Shown one piece after another: positions 9,519 through 18,501 of a DNA stretch of 63,528 bases (within the stretch, counting starts at the first letter, position 1; each line of letters starts with the position of its first letter). Below the pieces are notes generated by a model. It was not told the DNA's origin. It searched no databases and saw only the letters and a list, made by a program, of their open reading frames with translations. The stretch comes from CALAZP01 sp964410725. Lineage in GTDB: Bacteria > Bacteroidota > Bacteroidia > Chitinophagales > Saprospiraceae. The stretch covers positions 1 to 63,528 of the forward strand of contig CAYPID010000009.1 of NCBI GenBank assembly GCA_964410725.1, given 5' to 3'. The position numbers were made by a program, and so were the translations under genes.

Positions 9519-12149
9519 ATGGCCATGAGGTATGTCTTTTTGGTTTCGTTACTTTCATTAAAAGTCTATGCTCAGCAGGGTGGTGGTCTTCCTTATGATG
9601 GAATCTTAACCAACAATAATTATACCGAAACGCAATTGGTCAATGATATTTTTCTAAAAGGAGGGTGTGCAGGAGTAGAGAATATTCAGGCTATTGGAAA
9701 TGCCAAGGGGATTGGATATTTCGAAAATGCAGAGCATATATTGGGAATGAAACGGGGTATTATCTTATCAACTGGATCAGTTAGTACGGCTATGGGTCCC
9801 AATGAAGTACCCGATGCACAAGGAGATTTCAATGATAAAACAGGAGATGAGGATTTAGAGCAATTATCGGATACACGGGTTTACGATGTGGTGGGCCTTT
9901 CCTTTGAATTTGTACCCGTGGAAAAGTACGTGACCTTTAGATATGTCTTTGCCTCTGAAGAATACTGTGAATATGTCAATTCGCAGTATAATGATGTATT
10001 CGGTTTTTTTGTGAGTGGCCCTGGGTTGGATGGCGAATTCAAAGATGATGCTATTAATGCAGCGGTTTTGGCAAATACAGAGGATTACGTAAGTATTAAT
10101 AACATCAACCATCTGAAGAATGAAAACTTTTACGTTTCTAATCATTTGGCAGGGGATGATTCCAGATGTGGAATTCTTTTCACTCCCAAGCCGCTTTGGG
10201 GGTACATTGAATACGATGGTTTTACTACTGTTTTGAATACGGTTATTCGGGTGGTTCCTTGTGAGCGGTATAAAATCAAACTGGTAGTGGCAGATGTAGG
10301 GGATCATTTATTTGATTCGGCTGTTTTTTTGGAAGCCAAAAGTTTTAGTTTGGGGGGAGAAGTTGAAATTTCTGTAGAAGCTCCCATTAGAAATAAGGCG
10401 GTACAAGAGGGTTGTGGAGACGCTTATTTTATTTTTGAAAGAACCAATCCCGATCGTTTGATTAATGAAATGGTCTTGCCGGTTAAAATTTCCCAGAGTT
10501 CAACGGCAATTGAAGGGGTTGATTACGAGGCTTTGCCTGATTCAATCATCATTCCTGCTGGGGTTAGTAAGTATAAGTTGCCGGTGGTTACTTATGACAA
10601 TCCCAATCAAAGTGCCGATAGAAAAATAATTTTAGAATTGAATTATGGGTGTAATTGTTTGAAAACTGGAGCTGAGTTGGTCATCACGGAATTAGAGCCA
10701 TTTGAAGCTTTTCCTGTAGATACGATGATCTGTCGAAATGTTTTTACCGAAATAGATATAGGATTGAAGGGAGGCAGTCCACCTTTTACCTATAGTTATC
10801 AAGGGCAGACTAGTGCCCTTCAATTGGGTATTACTACTGATAGGGACACCGCATTTCAGGTCCGTATAGATGACAACTGTGGCCAATCCGATTCCGTTTT
10901 GGTCCAATTGACGGCCATTGAATCCCCCTCTGCTCAATTAGTAGGGGGAGGGACCACTTGCGAGGGGGATTCCCTACCCTATGAATTATTGCTCCAGGGA
11001 AGTCCTCCTTTCTACTTCCATCAATATGTAAACGGAATTCCAGGAGATTCCTTTTTCAACATCAACAGTCGAGTATTTTCTTTTCAATCCAAGGAAGAGG
11101 GGATTTACACCATAGAGGAATTTGGAGATCAGATATGTCCCGGTGTGGTTACTGGGGCAGTGGTTCACCAAGTTGCTCAGATAGATTTAGGAACTTCTAT
11201 CGTAGAACCGGCCTGTAGTGCAGGAAGTAACGGGGCGATTGCCCTTCAACCAACTGGTGGAACTGCACCCTATTTATTCAATTGGGAAGATGGCTTTCAG
11301 GGATCGCAAAGGATGGCGCTTCCGGCTGGTCAATATGCAGTCACGGTGGAGGATGTGAATGGATGTTTGGTGCAAGAAACTATAGGTCTTTATAATTACT
11401 CCGCTATTCAGGTCTCCTTTGAACCTTGTTTGTCGCAAGACCTACCCATTACTCTTTCAGGTGGTTTTCCCCCATATTTGTTCAGCTTGGATCATCAGAA
11501 TTTTCAGGATGAGAATATTTTCCAACAGTTTAATCCGGGGGATAGTATTTTCTTGACCATAGCCGATCAAAATGATTGCAGGGCTACTTTTAAGTTTAGG
11601 ATGCCTTTTCAAAACCAGTCTTTTTCCAATCCTTTAGGTGATTTCACCATTGATATTGGAAAATCATTGAATTTAGCTCCCCAATATTTCATACCTAATC
11701 AATTAATCGATAGCTTTTCCTGGACCCCAGCTGAGCAATTTTCCTGTACTAATTGTCCTGCATCAAATTTTATCGGAGTCAATACTACCGATTATCAATT
11801 GACCGTATTCGATATTTTTGGTTGTCAGCAAATGTTGGAAGGAACCATCACTGTAGTACCTAATGCCACTTTTTTTATCCCGGATGCCTTCTCACCCAAT
11901 GGAGATGCCATAAATGATAATTGGGTCTTTTTTGTAGATCAGCGCCAGGTAAAAACCTTGTTGGAGGTAGCTGTTTTTGATCGATGGGGCAATCGGGTTC
12001 ATTATGTGGAACAAACATCAGGTGGATCTGATTTGAATATTTGGGATGGAGGGGTACAATTGCCTGGTTTATACCTTTATACGGCCACCCTAGAACTGGT
12101 CAATGGAGATTCGTTAAAAATTTTTGGCAGTGTCCATCTGGTCAAGTAA
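9519..12149 (+). CDS. Choice-of-anchor L domain protein with T9SS type B sorting domain
   Basis: An 876-residue exported protein. A signal peptide covers about residues 1-18, ending near VYAQ. A start at the second ATG (9525) is equally possible. Residues about 25-275 match the choice-of-anchor L domain, with features such as GIILSTG near residue 80 and VTFRYVFASEEYCEYVN near 137. Residues about 290-395 look like a Calx-beta fold (EGVDYEALPDSIIIPAG). SprB-like modules follow (about residues 560-625; GSNGAIALQPTGGTAPYLFNW). The end, from about residue 785 (FFIPDAFSPNGDAINDNW), is the gliding-motility-type C-terminal T9SS signal. It is divergent from the twelve-repeat protein (61 bases between starts), and its 3' end overlaps the epimerase gene by 36 bases. 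It is probably a cell-surface adhesin or gliding-related protein (inference). Confidence 0.88.
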   Translation: MAMRYVFLVSLLSLKVYAQQGGGLPYDGILTNNNYTETQLVNDIFLKGGCAGVENIQAIGNAKGIGYFENAEHILGMKRGIILSTGSVSTAMGPNEVPDAQGDFNDKTGDEDLEQLSDTRVYDVVGLSFEFVPVEKYVTFRYVFASEEYCEYVNSQYNDVFGFFVSGPGLDGEFKDDAINAAVLANTEDYVSINNINHLKNENFYVSNHLAGDDSRCGILFTPKPLWGYIEYDGFTTVLNTVIRVVPCERYKIKLVVADVGDHLFDSAVFLEAKSFSLGGEVEISVEAPIRNKAVQEGCGDAYFIFERTNPDRLINEMVLPVKISQSSTAIEGVDYEALPDSIIIPAGVSKYKLPVVTYDNPNQSADRKIILELNYGCNCLKTGAELVITELEPFEAFPVDTMICRNVFTEIDIGLKGGSPPFTYSYQGQTSALQLGITTDRDTAFQVRIDDNCGQSDSVLVQLTAIESPSAQLVGGGTTCEGDSLPYELLLQGSPPFYFHQYVNGIPGDSFFNINSRVFSFQSKEEGIYTIEEFGDQICPGVVTGAVVHQVAQIDLGTSIVEPACSAGSNGAIALQPTGGTAPYLFNWEDGFQGSQRMALPAGQYAVTVEDVNGCLVQETIGLYNYSAIQVSFEPCLSQDLPITLSGGFPPYLFSLDHQNFQDENIFQQFNPGDSIFLTIADQNDCRATFKFRMPFQNQSFSNPLGDFTIDIGKSLNLAPQYFIPNQLIDSFSWTPAEQFSCTNCPASNFIGVNTTDYQLTVFDIFGCQQMLEGTITVVPNATFFIPDAFSPNGDAINDNWVFFVDQRQVKTLLEVAVFDRWGNRVHYVEQTSGGSDLNIWDGGVQLPGLYLYTATLELVNGDSLKIFGSVHLVK

Positions 12150-13073
12150 TTCCACCCCACATTTATACTGATAAGGCTGTTGTGGGATGGCCTTTAAGAG
12201 TCCTTCACCGTTGTTAAAAGCGTCGATATTACAGCTCATGGGTTCAATGGCTATACTGTTTCTATGATTAGGCGTGAAAATTTGAAAATAATTAAATCCT
12301 TCAGAGCCGGTTTCTTGCCAAAAGTGCAAACGATGCTTTTGATTAGCCAAATAAAATGAGGCGATCCCACTAGAAGGATTCGTTAAGGCAAAACAATTGT
12401 CGAGAACCTCTGCACCAATGGGTTTGCCATTTTCGAAAAGTGGGTAAGGGTAATTTTTCCCGAAGGGGATCATTTCTTCATTGGTTCCCACCAGGGTGCA
12501 TGGGGGCAGAGTCAATTTGAGTTCGTCAATGGGTTGACCCAGGGTAAAATACGGGTGCCATCCCAGTCCAAAAGGAATTTCGAAAGCCTCCATATTGGTA
12601 AAGGTCACGGTAATTTCCAGGCGATTGGTACTCAACGTGACCTGCAGGTTCAATTCAAATTGAAAAGGGTAGGCTGGATGTGCGCCTGGGTGTTGATAGT
12701 GAAAGGATAGTATCCCTGTTTTTTCAGTTTTCCTAAACTGCAGTGAAGGGAATTTTTCATCCATAAGAAATCCGTGAATGCTGTGATGATTGATTGGATC
12801 GTTGATCGGAAATTGATAGGATTTCTGACGCCATTGATAAGCTCCGCCCTTAATTCTATTGGGAAATGGGGCCAGCCACATCCCTTTCATCCAAGAATTG
12901 GTAAGTATTTCTGATCCATTTAGGTAGCCATCCAACACTTCAATTCCCCTTAATTTTAGCCGGTTGATAGCGCCGCCTCTTTCCGGAATTATTTCCACTG
13001 ACGATTGTCCTTGTTCATCGTGTAAATCATGGAGATTAAATGGAATAGACTTTTTGATAGCAACGCCAAACAT
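12114..13073 (-). CDS. Aldose 1-epimerase family protein
   Basis: A 319-residue galactose-mutarotase-like protein. The family interconverts alpha and beta anomers of aldoses. Visible features include GSEILTNSWMKGMWLAPFPNRI, a conserved HHSIHGF block near residue 97 containing the first catalytic-type histidine, and GLGWHPYFTLG near residue 169 holding the second. The C-terminal FQIFTPNHRNSIAIEPMSC contains the expected catalytic acid region. It has no signal peptide and is therefore cytoplasmic. The 3' end runs 36 bases into the convergent choice-of-anchor gene. It is monocistronic. The sugar substrate is unknown. Confidence 0.88.
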   Translation of the reverse strand: MFGVAIKKSIPFNLHDLHDEQGQSSVEIIPERGGAINRLKLRGIEVLDGYLNGSEILTNSWMKGMWLAPFPNRIKGGAYQWRQKSYQFPINDPINHHSIHGFLMDEKFPSLQFRKTEKTGILSFHYQHPGAHPAYPFQFELNLQVTLSTNRLEITVTFTNMEAFEIPFGLGWHPYFTLGQPIDELKLTLPPCTLVGTNEEMIPFGKNYPYPLFENGKPIGAEVLDNCFALTNPSSGIASFYLANQKHRLHFWQETGSEGFNYFQIFTPNHRNSIAIEPMSCNIDAFNNGEGLLKAIPQQPYQYKCGVELLDQMDTAKNF

Positions 13074-13152
13074 AAGTTGAAGTTAAGTTTTTTCCAACAT
13101 TTTAGTTTGCCGAATGTTTATGGCAAATAACGCTAACCAAATAAACCAAAAA

Positions 13153-15576
13153 ATGATGTTTTCCTATCGGAAAAAAATTTATTCCACGCTTGTATTACTA
13201 CTAGGGCTTTGGGGGCTAGTGAGTGCTCAAACTGGTGTTTTAAAAGGTAAAATCACCAATCAATATACCAATGAGCCTATTGGTTTTGCGAATGTATTGA
13301 TAGAAGGGACTAATTTTGGAACCACTTCTGATTTTGATGGAAATTACGAAATAGAGAATGTTCCTCCGGGAACTTATGACATAACGGCTTCATTCATAGG
13401 TTTCAATTCTGTGACCCAGTACGAAATACAGATTCTAACTGCCAGACCTGAGGTGGTTAATTTTGAACTAACTGAAACTGCTTCGGATTTGGAGGAGGTG
13501 GTTGTAAAGGCTGCCCCGTTTAAAAGGCCTCCTGAGAGTCCTTTGTCTTTAAGGACTATTGGAGTAGCTGAGATAACTAGGAATCCAGGTAGTAACCGGG
13601 ATATTTCCAAAGTAGTTCAATCTTTACCGGGGGTTACTTCGGTTTCTTCCTTTAGAAATGATTTAATAATCAGAGGGGGGGCACCCAATGAAAATCGCTT
13701 TTTTTTGGACGATATTGAAGTGCCCAATATTAATCACTTCGTGACCCAAGGGGCTAGTGGGGGTCCAGTTGGGCTTTTGAATGTTAATTTTATAAGGGAA
13801 GTGGATTTTTTCAGTGGGGCCTTTCCGGCCAATAGGGGCAATGCATTGAGTTCCGTTTTTAATTTTTATCAACGGGATGGACGTGATGATAGGATTGGAG
13901 GAACCTTCAATGTAGGAGCAACAGATTTTGGGTTGACACTCGAAGGACCTATTGGGGATAAAACAACATTTTTATTCTCTGCTCGTCGTTCTTACCTCCA
14001 ATTTTTATTTGAAGTCATCGGCCTTCCGTTTCTGCCCACCTACAATGATTTTCAGGCCAAGATTAAAATTAAACCCAACGAAAAGAGCGAAATCACTTTT
14101 GTCGGCTTGGGCGCCATTGATCAGTTTACCCTCAATTTGGAAGCCAATGAAACGGAATCACAGCGATATCTTTTGGAGCAATTGCCCGTTTCACCTCAAT
14201 GGAATTATACCAATGGATTGGTCTATAAATATTTTGATAACGACGGCTATTGGACTTTTGTCGCCAGCAGAAATATGTTAAACAATGAGGCGGAGAAATA
14301 CCGGAATAACGATGAAAGCAGTGAGGACAATCTGACTTTACGATATCGGTCTCAAGAGATGGAAAATAAGTTTAGGGCAGAACGGACCTATCGAAAAAAT
14401 GGATATAAAACTAATTTTGGAGTACTGTATGAATACATTCGGTATACCAATGAAACCTACAATAAAATTTTTACAGGGGCAGGATCTCAGACCATTAATT
14501 TCTCTTCTGCGATAGATTTTCATAAATATGGACTTTTCGGTCAGATCAGCAAAAACTATTTTGATGAACGTTTAGCATTATCCCTAGGAGTAAGAATGGA
14601 TGCTAATAGTTATTCCAGCGATATGTCCAATCTCCTCGATCAATTTTCCCCAAGATTTTCTTTGTCCTATGCCCTTTCAGAACAGTTGTCTTTGAATTTC
14701 AATACAGGTCTATTTTATCAAATTCCCGCTTATACTTTGATGGGCTATCGGGAAGAGGGGCGCTTGGTCAACAAAGACAATCAATTAAAGTACATTAAGA
14801 ATACTCAGATAGTTGCAGGATTGGAGTGGAACACACAGACCAGCTCACGGATTACTTTGGAAGGGTATTACAAACGTTACAGTCAATATCCATTTCTTTT
14901 GAGGGATCAGGTTTCTTTGGCAAATTTAGGTGGTGACTTTGGAGTACTTGGCAATGAACCTGCCGTATCTATTGGGACAGGAGCGACTTATGGGGTAGAA
15001 TTGTTGTTTCAGCAAAGATTGTACAAAGGTTTTTATGGAATTATGGCCTATACCTTGGGTTGGAGTGAATTTTCTGATCAAAACGACCAACTTATTCCCT
15101 CCAGTTGGGATGCCAGACATATAGTTAATTTAACCTTCGGTAAAAAATTAAAAAGAAATTGGGAGGTGGGTTTGAATTGGAGGTTCCAGACTGGATTGCC
15201 TTTTACCCCATTTGCTGATGATTCCAATTTAGTGCTAAATTGGATTGCCAACGGTGGAGGAAGGCGTGATTTTGATCGACTGAATTCAGAAAGGTTAGAT
15301 GGGGTAAGTACCTTAGACTTTCGAATTGATAAAATTTGGTATTTCTCCAAATGGAGTTTGAATTTATATTTTGACGTGGAGAACGCCACAGCTTCAAGTG
15401 TATACACTCAAACGCTTATTTTGGATCGGCCTTTAGATCAAAACAATACCCCAATTGGGATGGGAGAAATAGTGAACCCCAATGATCCTATTGAGTTACA
15501 GCGGTATCGAATCAAATCCATTGCCGACAGCCAGGGAACCCTGGTGCCGAGCATTGGAATAAGAATTGATTTTTAG
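13153..15576 (+). CDS. TonB-dependent outer membrane receptor with carboxypeptidase-like regulatory domain
   Basis: About 807 residues from the ATG at 13153, chosen because it places a proper signal peptide (MMFSYRKK..., ending near SAQ) at the N-terminus. An upstream ATG at 13114 would add 13 polar residues. The N-terminal CarboxypepD_reg-like domain (LKGKITNQYTNEPIGFANV) is followed by the plug (PGSNRDISKVVQSLPGV, DLIIRGGAPNENRFFLDDI) and a beta-barrel ending in VPSIGIRIDF. Such proteins import ligands across the outer membrane using TonB-ExbBD energy. It is not a SusC and has no SusD partner. The ligand is unknown. It ends 4 bases inside the convergent bacilliredoxin gene. Confidence 0.92.
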   Translation: MMFSYRKKIYSTLVLLLGLWGLVSAQTGVLKGKITNQYTNEPIGFANVLIEGTNFGTTSDFDGNYEIENVPPGTYDITASFIGFNSVTQYEIQILTARPEVVNFELTETASDLEEVVVKAAPFKRPPESPLSLRTIGVAEITRNPGSNRDISKVVQSLPGVTSVSSFRNDLIIRGGAPNENRFFLDDIEVPNINHFVTQGASGGPVGLLNVNFIREVDFFSGAFPANRGNALSSVFNFYQRDGRDDRIGGTFNVGATDFGLTLEGPIGDKTTFLFSARRSYLQFLFEVIGLPFLPTYNDFQAKIKIKPNEKSEITFVGLGAIDQFTLNLEANETESQRYLLEQLPVSPQWNYTNGLVYKYFDNDGYWTFVASRNMLNNEAEKYRNNDESSEDNLTLRYRSQEMENKFRAERTYRKNGYKTNFGVLYEYIRYTNETYNKIFTGAGSQTINFSSAIDFHKYGLFGQISKNYFDERLALSLGVRMDANSYSSDMSNLLDQFSPRFSLSYALSEQLSLNFNTGLFYQIPAYTLMGYREEGRLVNKDNQLKYIKNTQIVAGLEWNTQTSSRITLEGYYKRYSQYPFLLRDQVSLANLGGDFGVLGNEPAVSIGTGATYGVELLFQQRLYKGFYGIMAYTLGWSEFSDQNDQLIPSSWDARHIVNLTFGKKLKRNWEVGLNWRFQTGLPFTPFADDSNLVLNWIANGGGRRDFDRLNSERLDGVSTLDFRIDKIWYFSKWSLNLYFDVENATASSVYTQTLILDRPLDQNNTPIGMGEIVNPNDPIELQRYRIKSIADSQGTLVPSIGIRIDF

Positions 15577-15986
15577 CAGAATCGGTCAAAAGCTAATTGA
15601 AGATTAGTTGCAATAATTTCAGACGATCGACCTTCAATATGATGACGTTCTAAAAAATGAACCAATTGTCCATCTTTGAAAAGTGCAATTGCTGGTGAGG
15701 ATGGTGGATAGGGCAGCATATATTGACGAGCTTTCTCAGTTGCTTCTCTATCTACTCCAGCAAAAACTGTTACCAATTTTCCTGGTTTTTTTTCATTTTT
15801 TATGGCTTGTAGTGCTCCCGGTCTGGCATTAGCTGCTGCACAACCACATACCGAATTCACAACTACCAAAACGGTTCCGGATTTTTCCCCTAATATTTCA
15901 TCTACTGATTCAGGGGTAGTTAAACTTTCAAAACCGTAATTTTCCAATTCCTGAGCCATTGGCTTGGTCAAATCTGCTGGATACAT
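15573..15986 (-). CDS. BrxA/BrxB family bacilliredoxin
   Basis: A 137-residue cytoplasmic protein of the YphP/YqiW (DUF1094) family. The diagnostic CGC motif is Cys47-Gly48-Cys49 within VVNSVCGCAAANARPG, followed by the conserved FAGVDREATEKAR block and PPSSPAIALFKDGQLVHF. In Firmicutes these proteins remove bacillithiol from mixed disulfides on proteins. Related proteins are widespread in Bacteroidota, where bacillithiol synthesis also occurs in some lineages. The redox role is therefore family knowledge, while the thiol used here is inference. The gene is monocistronic and is divergent from the small exported protein gene. Confidence 0.92.
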   Translation of the reverse strand: MYPADLTKPMAQELENYGFESLTTPESVDEILGEKSGTVLVVVNSVCGCAAANARPGALQAIKNEKKPGKLVTVFAGVDREATEKARQYMLPYPPSSPAIALFKDGQLVHFLERHHIEGRSSEIIATNLQLAFDRFC

Positions 15987-16023
15987 TTCGAACGTTTTTA
16001 GTATTTATTAGTAAATTTATAGT

Positions 16024-16518
16024 ATGAATACATTAACCCCGAAAAGCAAAAATAAGTTGAAAGGCGGTTGGCTTTTTATCATTTTCGCTTTGCTTAGCCT
16101 GCATACTTCAGCCCAAAAAAGCATAGATGGTCATTGGGAAGGTCAAATCACACTTGGGGGATTGAATGGACAAAGAACGATTCCTTTGGAATTATACTTG
16201 GTTATGGATGGTGCCACTATAACTGGCAGAAGTTATTTATATGTGGATGACCTAAATGTAATTGTCATGGCCATCAAGGGCAGATTATATGGGGATCGAT
16301 CTGCTCACATAGAGGAATTTGAATTTTTCCCCACTGATAATCCTGAATTGTTGCCTCCTTTCTTTCGCAAATATCAATTCATTTATTATCGAAGTATCTG
16401 GGATTCCAGGTTAGAAGGCTTTTGGCAAGAAATAAAAAGTGAAACGCCCTTGGATGAAAAACGGGAAAGAGGAAGATTAATTTTAACCCGAACTAAAGAG
16501 CCGAGAAATAAAGCTTAG
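16024..16518 (+). CDS. Small exported protein of unknown function
   Basis: A 164-residue protein not recognised as any named family. It has a basic N-terminus and a hydrophobic stretch (WLFIIFALLSLHTSAQ, about residues 16-31) that looks like a cleavable signal peptide. The mature part begins with SIDGHWEGQITLGG and is rich in beta-strand patterns, similar to small lipocalin-like or calycin-like domains that begin with a G-x-W motif, but this is only a resemblance. The ATG sits directly behind TAAATTTATAGT, a near match to the TAnnTTTG box. Its stop overlaps the end of the convergent glycosyltransferase gene by 4 bases. Confidence 0.7.
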   Translation: MNTLTPKSKNKLKGGWLFIIFALLSLHTSAQKSIDGHWEGQITLGGLNGQRTIPLELYLVMDGATITGRSYLYVDDLNVIVMAIKGRLYGDRSAHIEEFEFFPTDNPELLPPFFRKYQFIYYRSIWDSRLEGFWQEIKSETPLDEKRERGRLILTRTKEPRNKA

Positions 16519-17141
16519 GATTCAAATTGATGCCGGTTTTGAACCCAATCTTCGTAAGTATCAATATCGCTTAGCTCAGGTAATAAATGAAAGGTTAGTC
16601 CTAATTTTTGTATTTGTTCTATGGTTTGCCTCATCACCTTTTCGTGACTCCAGGTCATATTTTGAAAAATAGAAGAGATGGGTTTTTTCATCCCAATCAA
16701 ATAATAACCACCATCCTTGGCAGGACCTATAACTATATCATGATATTCCAATTGTTGAAAGCCCTCTTGCAAAACATTTAAATTTAGACCGGCAATATCA
16801 CTACCTATTAAGAGGACGTTTTGGTAAACTGAAAGCATTTGTTGGATGGCTAGGTCCATTCTTTCTCCTAAGTCATTTCCCTTTTGAATACCTTTCTGGA
16901 ACTGGGGTGCCGCCCAACAGTCTTGCTCAGTGGGTAAGAAAGAGCTGTACAATACATGGACTTCGAAAGGTACATCCTTTAAACATTTTGCCAAATGGTT
17001 TTGCATACCAAGATAAACGGACAAGGCTTGGCCTTGTCCGATTGTCTTCGCCAATCTGGTCTTGACCTGACCTTCAATGGCATTTTTAACAAAAACTATT
17101 AAACCGTTAATCTTTTGATCCTTCGATGTTGTAGAGCTCAT
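16515..17141 (-). CDS. TIGR04282/DUF2064 family glycosyltransferase-like protein
   Basis: A 208-residue cytoplasmic protein of the family annotated as rSAM/selenodomain-associated transferase 1 or arsenosugar-type glycosyltransferase. Visible motifs are the N-terminal VKN...KTRLAKTIG (residues 18-35), LIGSDIAGL (111-119), and GPAKDGGYYLIG (139-150), all typical of this nucleotide-sugar transferase-like fold. The start overlaps the end of the HlyD gene by 35 bases, so it is probably translated from the tolC-hlyD mRNA. None of the usual rSAM or arsenic genes is nearby, so the substrate is unknown. Confidence 0.85.
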   Translation of the reverse strand: MSSTTSKDQKINGLIVFVKNAIEGQVKTRLAKTIGQGQALSVYLGMQNHLAKCLKDVPFEVHVLYSSFLPTEQDCWAAPQFQKGIQKGNDLGERMDLAIQQMLSVYQNVLLIGSDIAGLNLNVLQEGFQQLEYHDIVIGPAKDGGYYLIGMKKPISSIFQNMTWSHEKVMRQTIEQIQKLGLTFHLLPELSDIDTYEDWVQNRHQFES

Positions 17142-18471
17142 TTTCTTCTACGACCTGAATTTTACTTCCAGATTTTAATTTTCTGGAAATGGCATTATAC
17201 GGAGCAGAAACTACTTTTTCCTGTGAATTCAAGCCCCCCAAAATCTCAATATACTTATCGTCTTGTATTCCTGTTTCCACACTTTTCATGGCAACAGTAT
17301 CTCCCATCACGACAAAAACTACTTCTTCCAAGTTAGATTCGCCTAATATTTTATCGTCTCCTTCTTTTTCTCTTGTAGTTACTGCTAGGATAGGAACAGC
17401 CAAAACATTTTCCCGCTTCTCAGTATTGATTTCAACAGAAGCTGACATTCCAGGTCTAAAAGGGAAAGGATTATTGGGTTGAATAAGGTCCTTATAAGAA
17501 GTTGGGTCGATATTAATTCTTACCTCAAAATTCGAAACCTGGTCACTGGTCAATGAAGCTACCGTGGCTGCATTAGAAGAGGAATTAGCAATCTGTGTAA
17601 CCGTTCCTCTAAATTTCCTGTCGATATAGGCATCAACTTCAATTTCCACCTCGTCTCCATATTTTACCCTGGGAATATCGTTTTCACTTACATCTACGCG
17701 AACTTCCATCGCATTTAAATTAGCTATACGCATCATTTCCGTTCCAGTCATTTGAATGGTACCAACTACCCGCTCGCCTCTTTCTACACTCAAACTAGAA
17801 ATATTCCCGTTCATTGGAGCGTAAATGGTGGTTCTCCTCAAACTTGTCTGGAGTTCCTTCAAACTCGCCTCTGCACTTTTAATAGAAAATTCAGAAGCTC
17901 TTACATTTTCTTCGGCAGACCGAATAGAAGCCTCTGAAGATCGCAAATTAGCTTCCAAAGCTCTTAAAGTTGATAAAGATTGATCGAAGTCTGCATCTGA
18001 AATAACCTTATCTGCTTTCAATGCTTCATTCCTGGCATGAGCGGTCTTGGCATTTTCTAATTGAGCCAAAATTTGTTCTTTCTGAGCCTTAGCATTTTCC
18101 ACTTGTGATCTAGAATTGGCCAATTGTGCTTTAGCACTATTGACACTAGCTACCCCTCTTTCTACTTGAGATTGATAAGCATCTGGATCAATTCTTGCTA
18201 AGATTTGACCAGTAACTACCGAGTCTCCTTCTTCCACGTACAGTTCTACAATTTCTCCAGATACATCCGAACTTATTTTGACTTCAGTCTGAGGAAATAC
18301 TCTGCCACTGGCTGCCACTTTTTCAATAATAGTTCTTTCGGTAGTTTCCTCTGCAGCTACCCTTTCCCCACTGGGTTTATTTTTATTCTTAAGTGTTAAA
18401 GCTACCACCAATACCACCACTACTGCCACCAATACTATTATGAGCGTCTTGTTATTTTTTTTCTTGGTCAT
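17107..18471 (-). CDS. HlyD/RND-type periplasmic adaptor subunit
   Basis: A 454-residue membrane-fusion protein that bridges an inner-membrane transporter to a TolC channel. One transmembrane anchor lies at residues 9-27. The first lipoyl half-motif is at about 60-95 (SGEIVELYVEEGDSV). An alpha-helical hairpin rich in Ala/Gln/Ser covers about 100-215, then the second lipoyl half and beta-barrel domains (RVDVSENDIPRVKYGDEVEIEV, FRPGMSASVEI) follow. The architecture resembles MacA. It lies 30 bases downstream of tolC on the same strand. The ABC permease that normally follows (MacB type) is absent, replaced by an overlapping glycosyltransferase gene, so the inner-membrane partner must be encoded elsewhere. 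Confidence 0.93.
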   Translation of the reverse strand: MTKKKNNKTLIIVLVAVVVVLVVALTLKNKNKPSGERVAAEETTERTIIEKVAASGRVFPQTEVKISSDVSGEIVELYVEEGDSVVTGQILARIDPDAYQSQVERGVASVNSAKAQLANSRSQVENAKAQKEQILAQLENAKTAHARNEALKADKVISDADFDQSLSTLRALEANLRSSEASIRSAEENVRASEFSIKSAEASLKELQTSLRRTTIYAPMNGNISSLSVERGERVVGTIQMTGTEMMRIANLNAMEVRVDVSENDIPRVKYGDEVEIEVDAYIDRKFRGTVTQIANSSSNAATVASLTSDQVSNFEVRINIDPTSYKDLIQPNNPFPFRPGMSASVEINTEKRENVLAVPILAVTTREKEGDDKILGESNLEEVVFVVMGDTVAMKSVETGIQDDKYIEILGGLNSQEKVVSAPYNAISRKLKSGSKIQVVEENELYNIEGSKD

Positions 18472-18501
18472 CGTTATGAAGTTTTGAAATTCTTTTATTG
18501 A

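Noticed and set aside
13105..13120. TAGTTTGC upstream of the TonB receptor and TAATTTGC upstream of tadA as -7 boxes
   Set aside because: Both have one base too few between TA and TTTG and so do not match the TAnnTTTG consensus.
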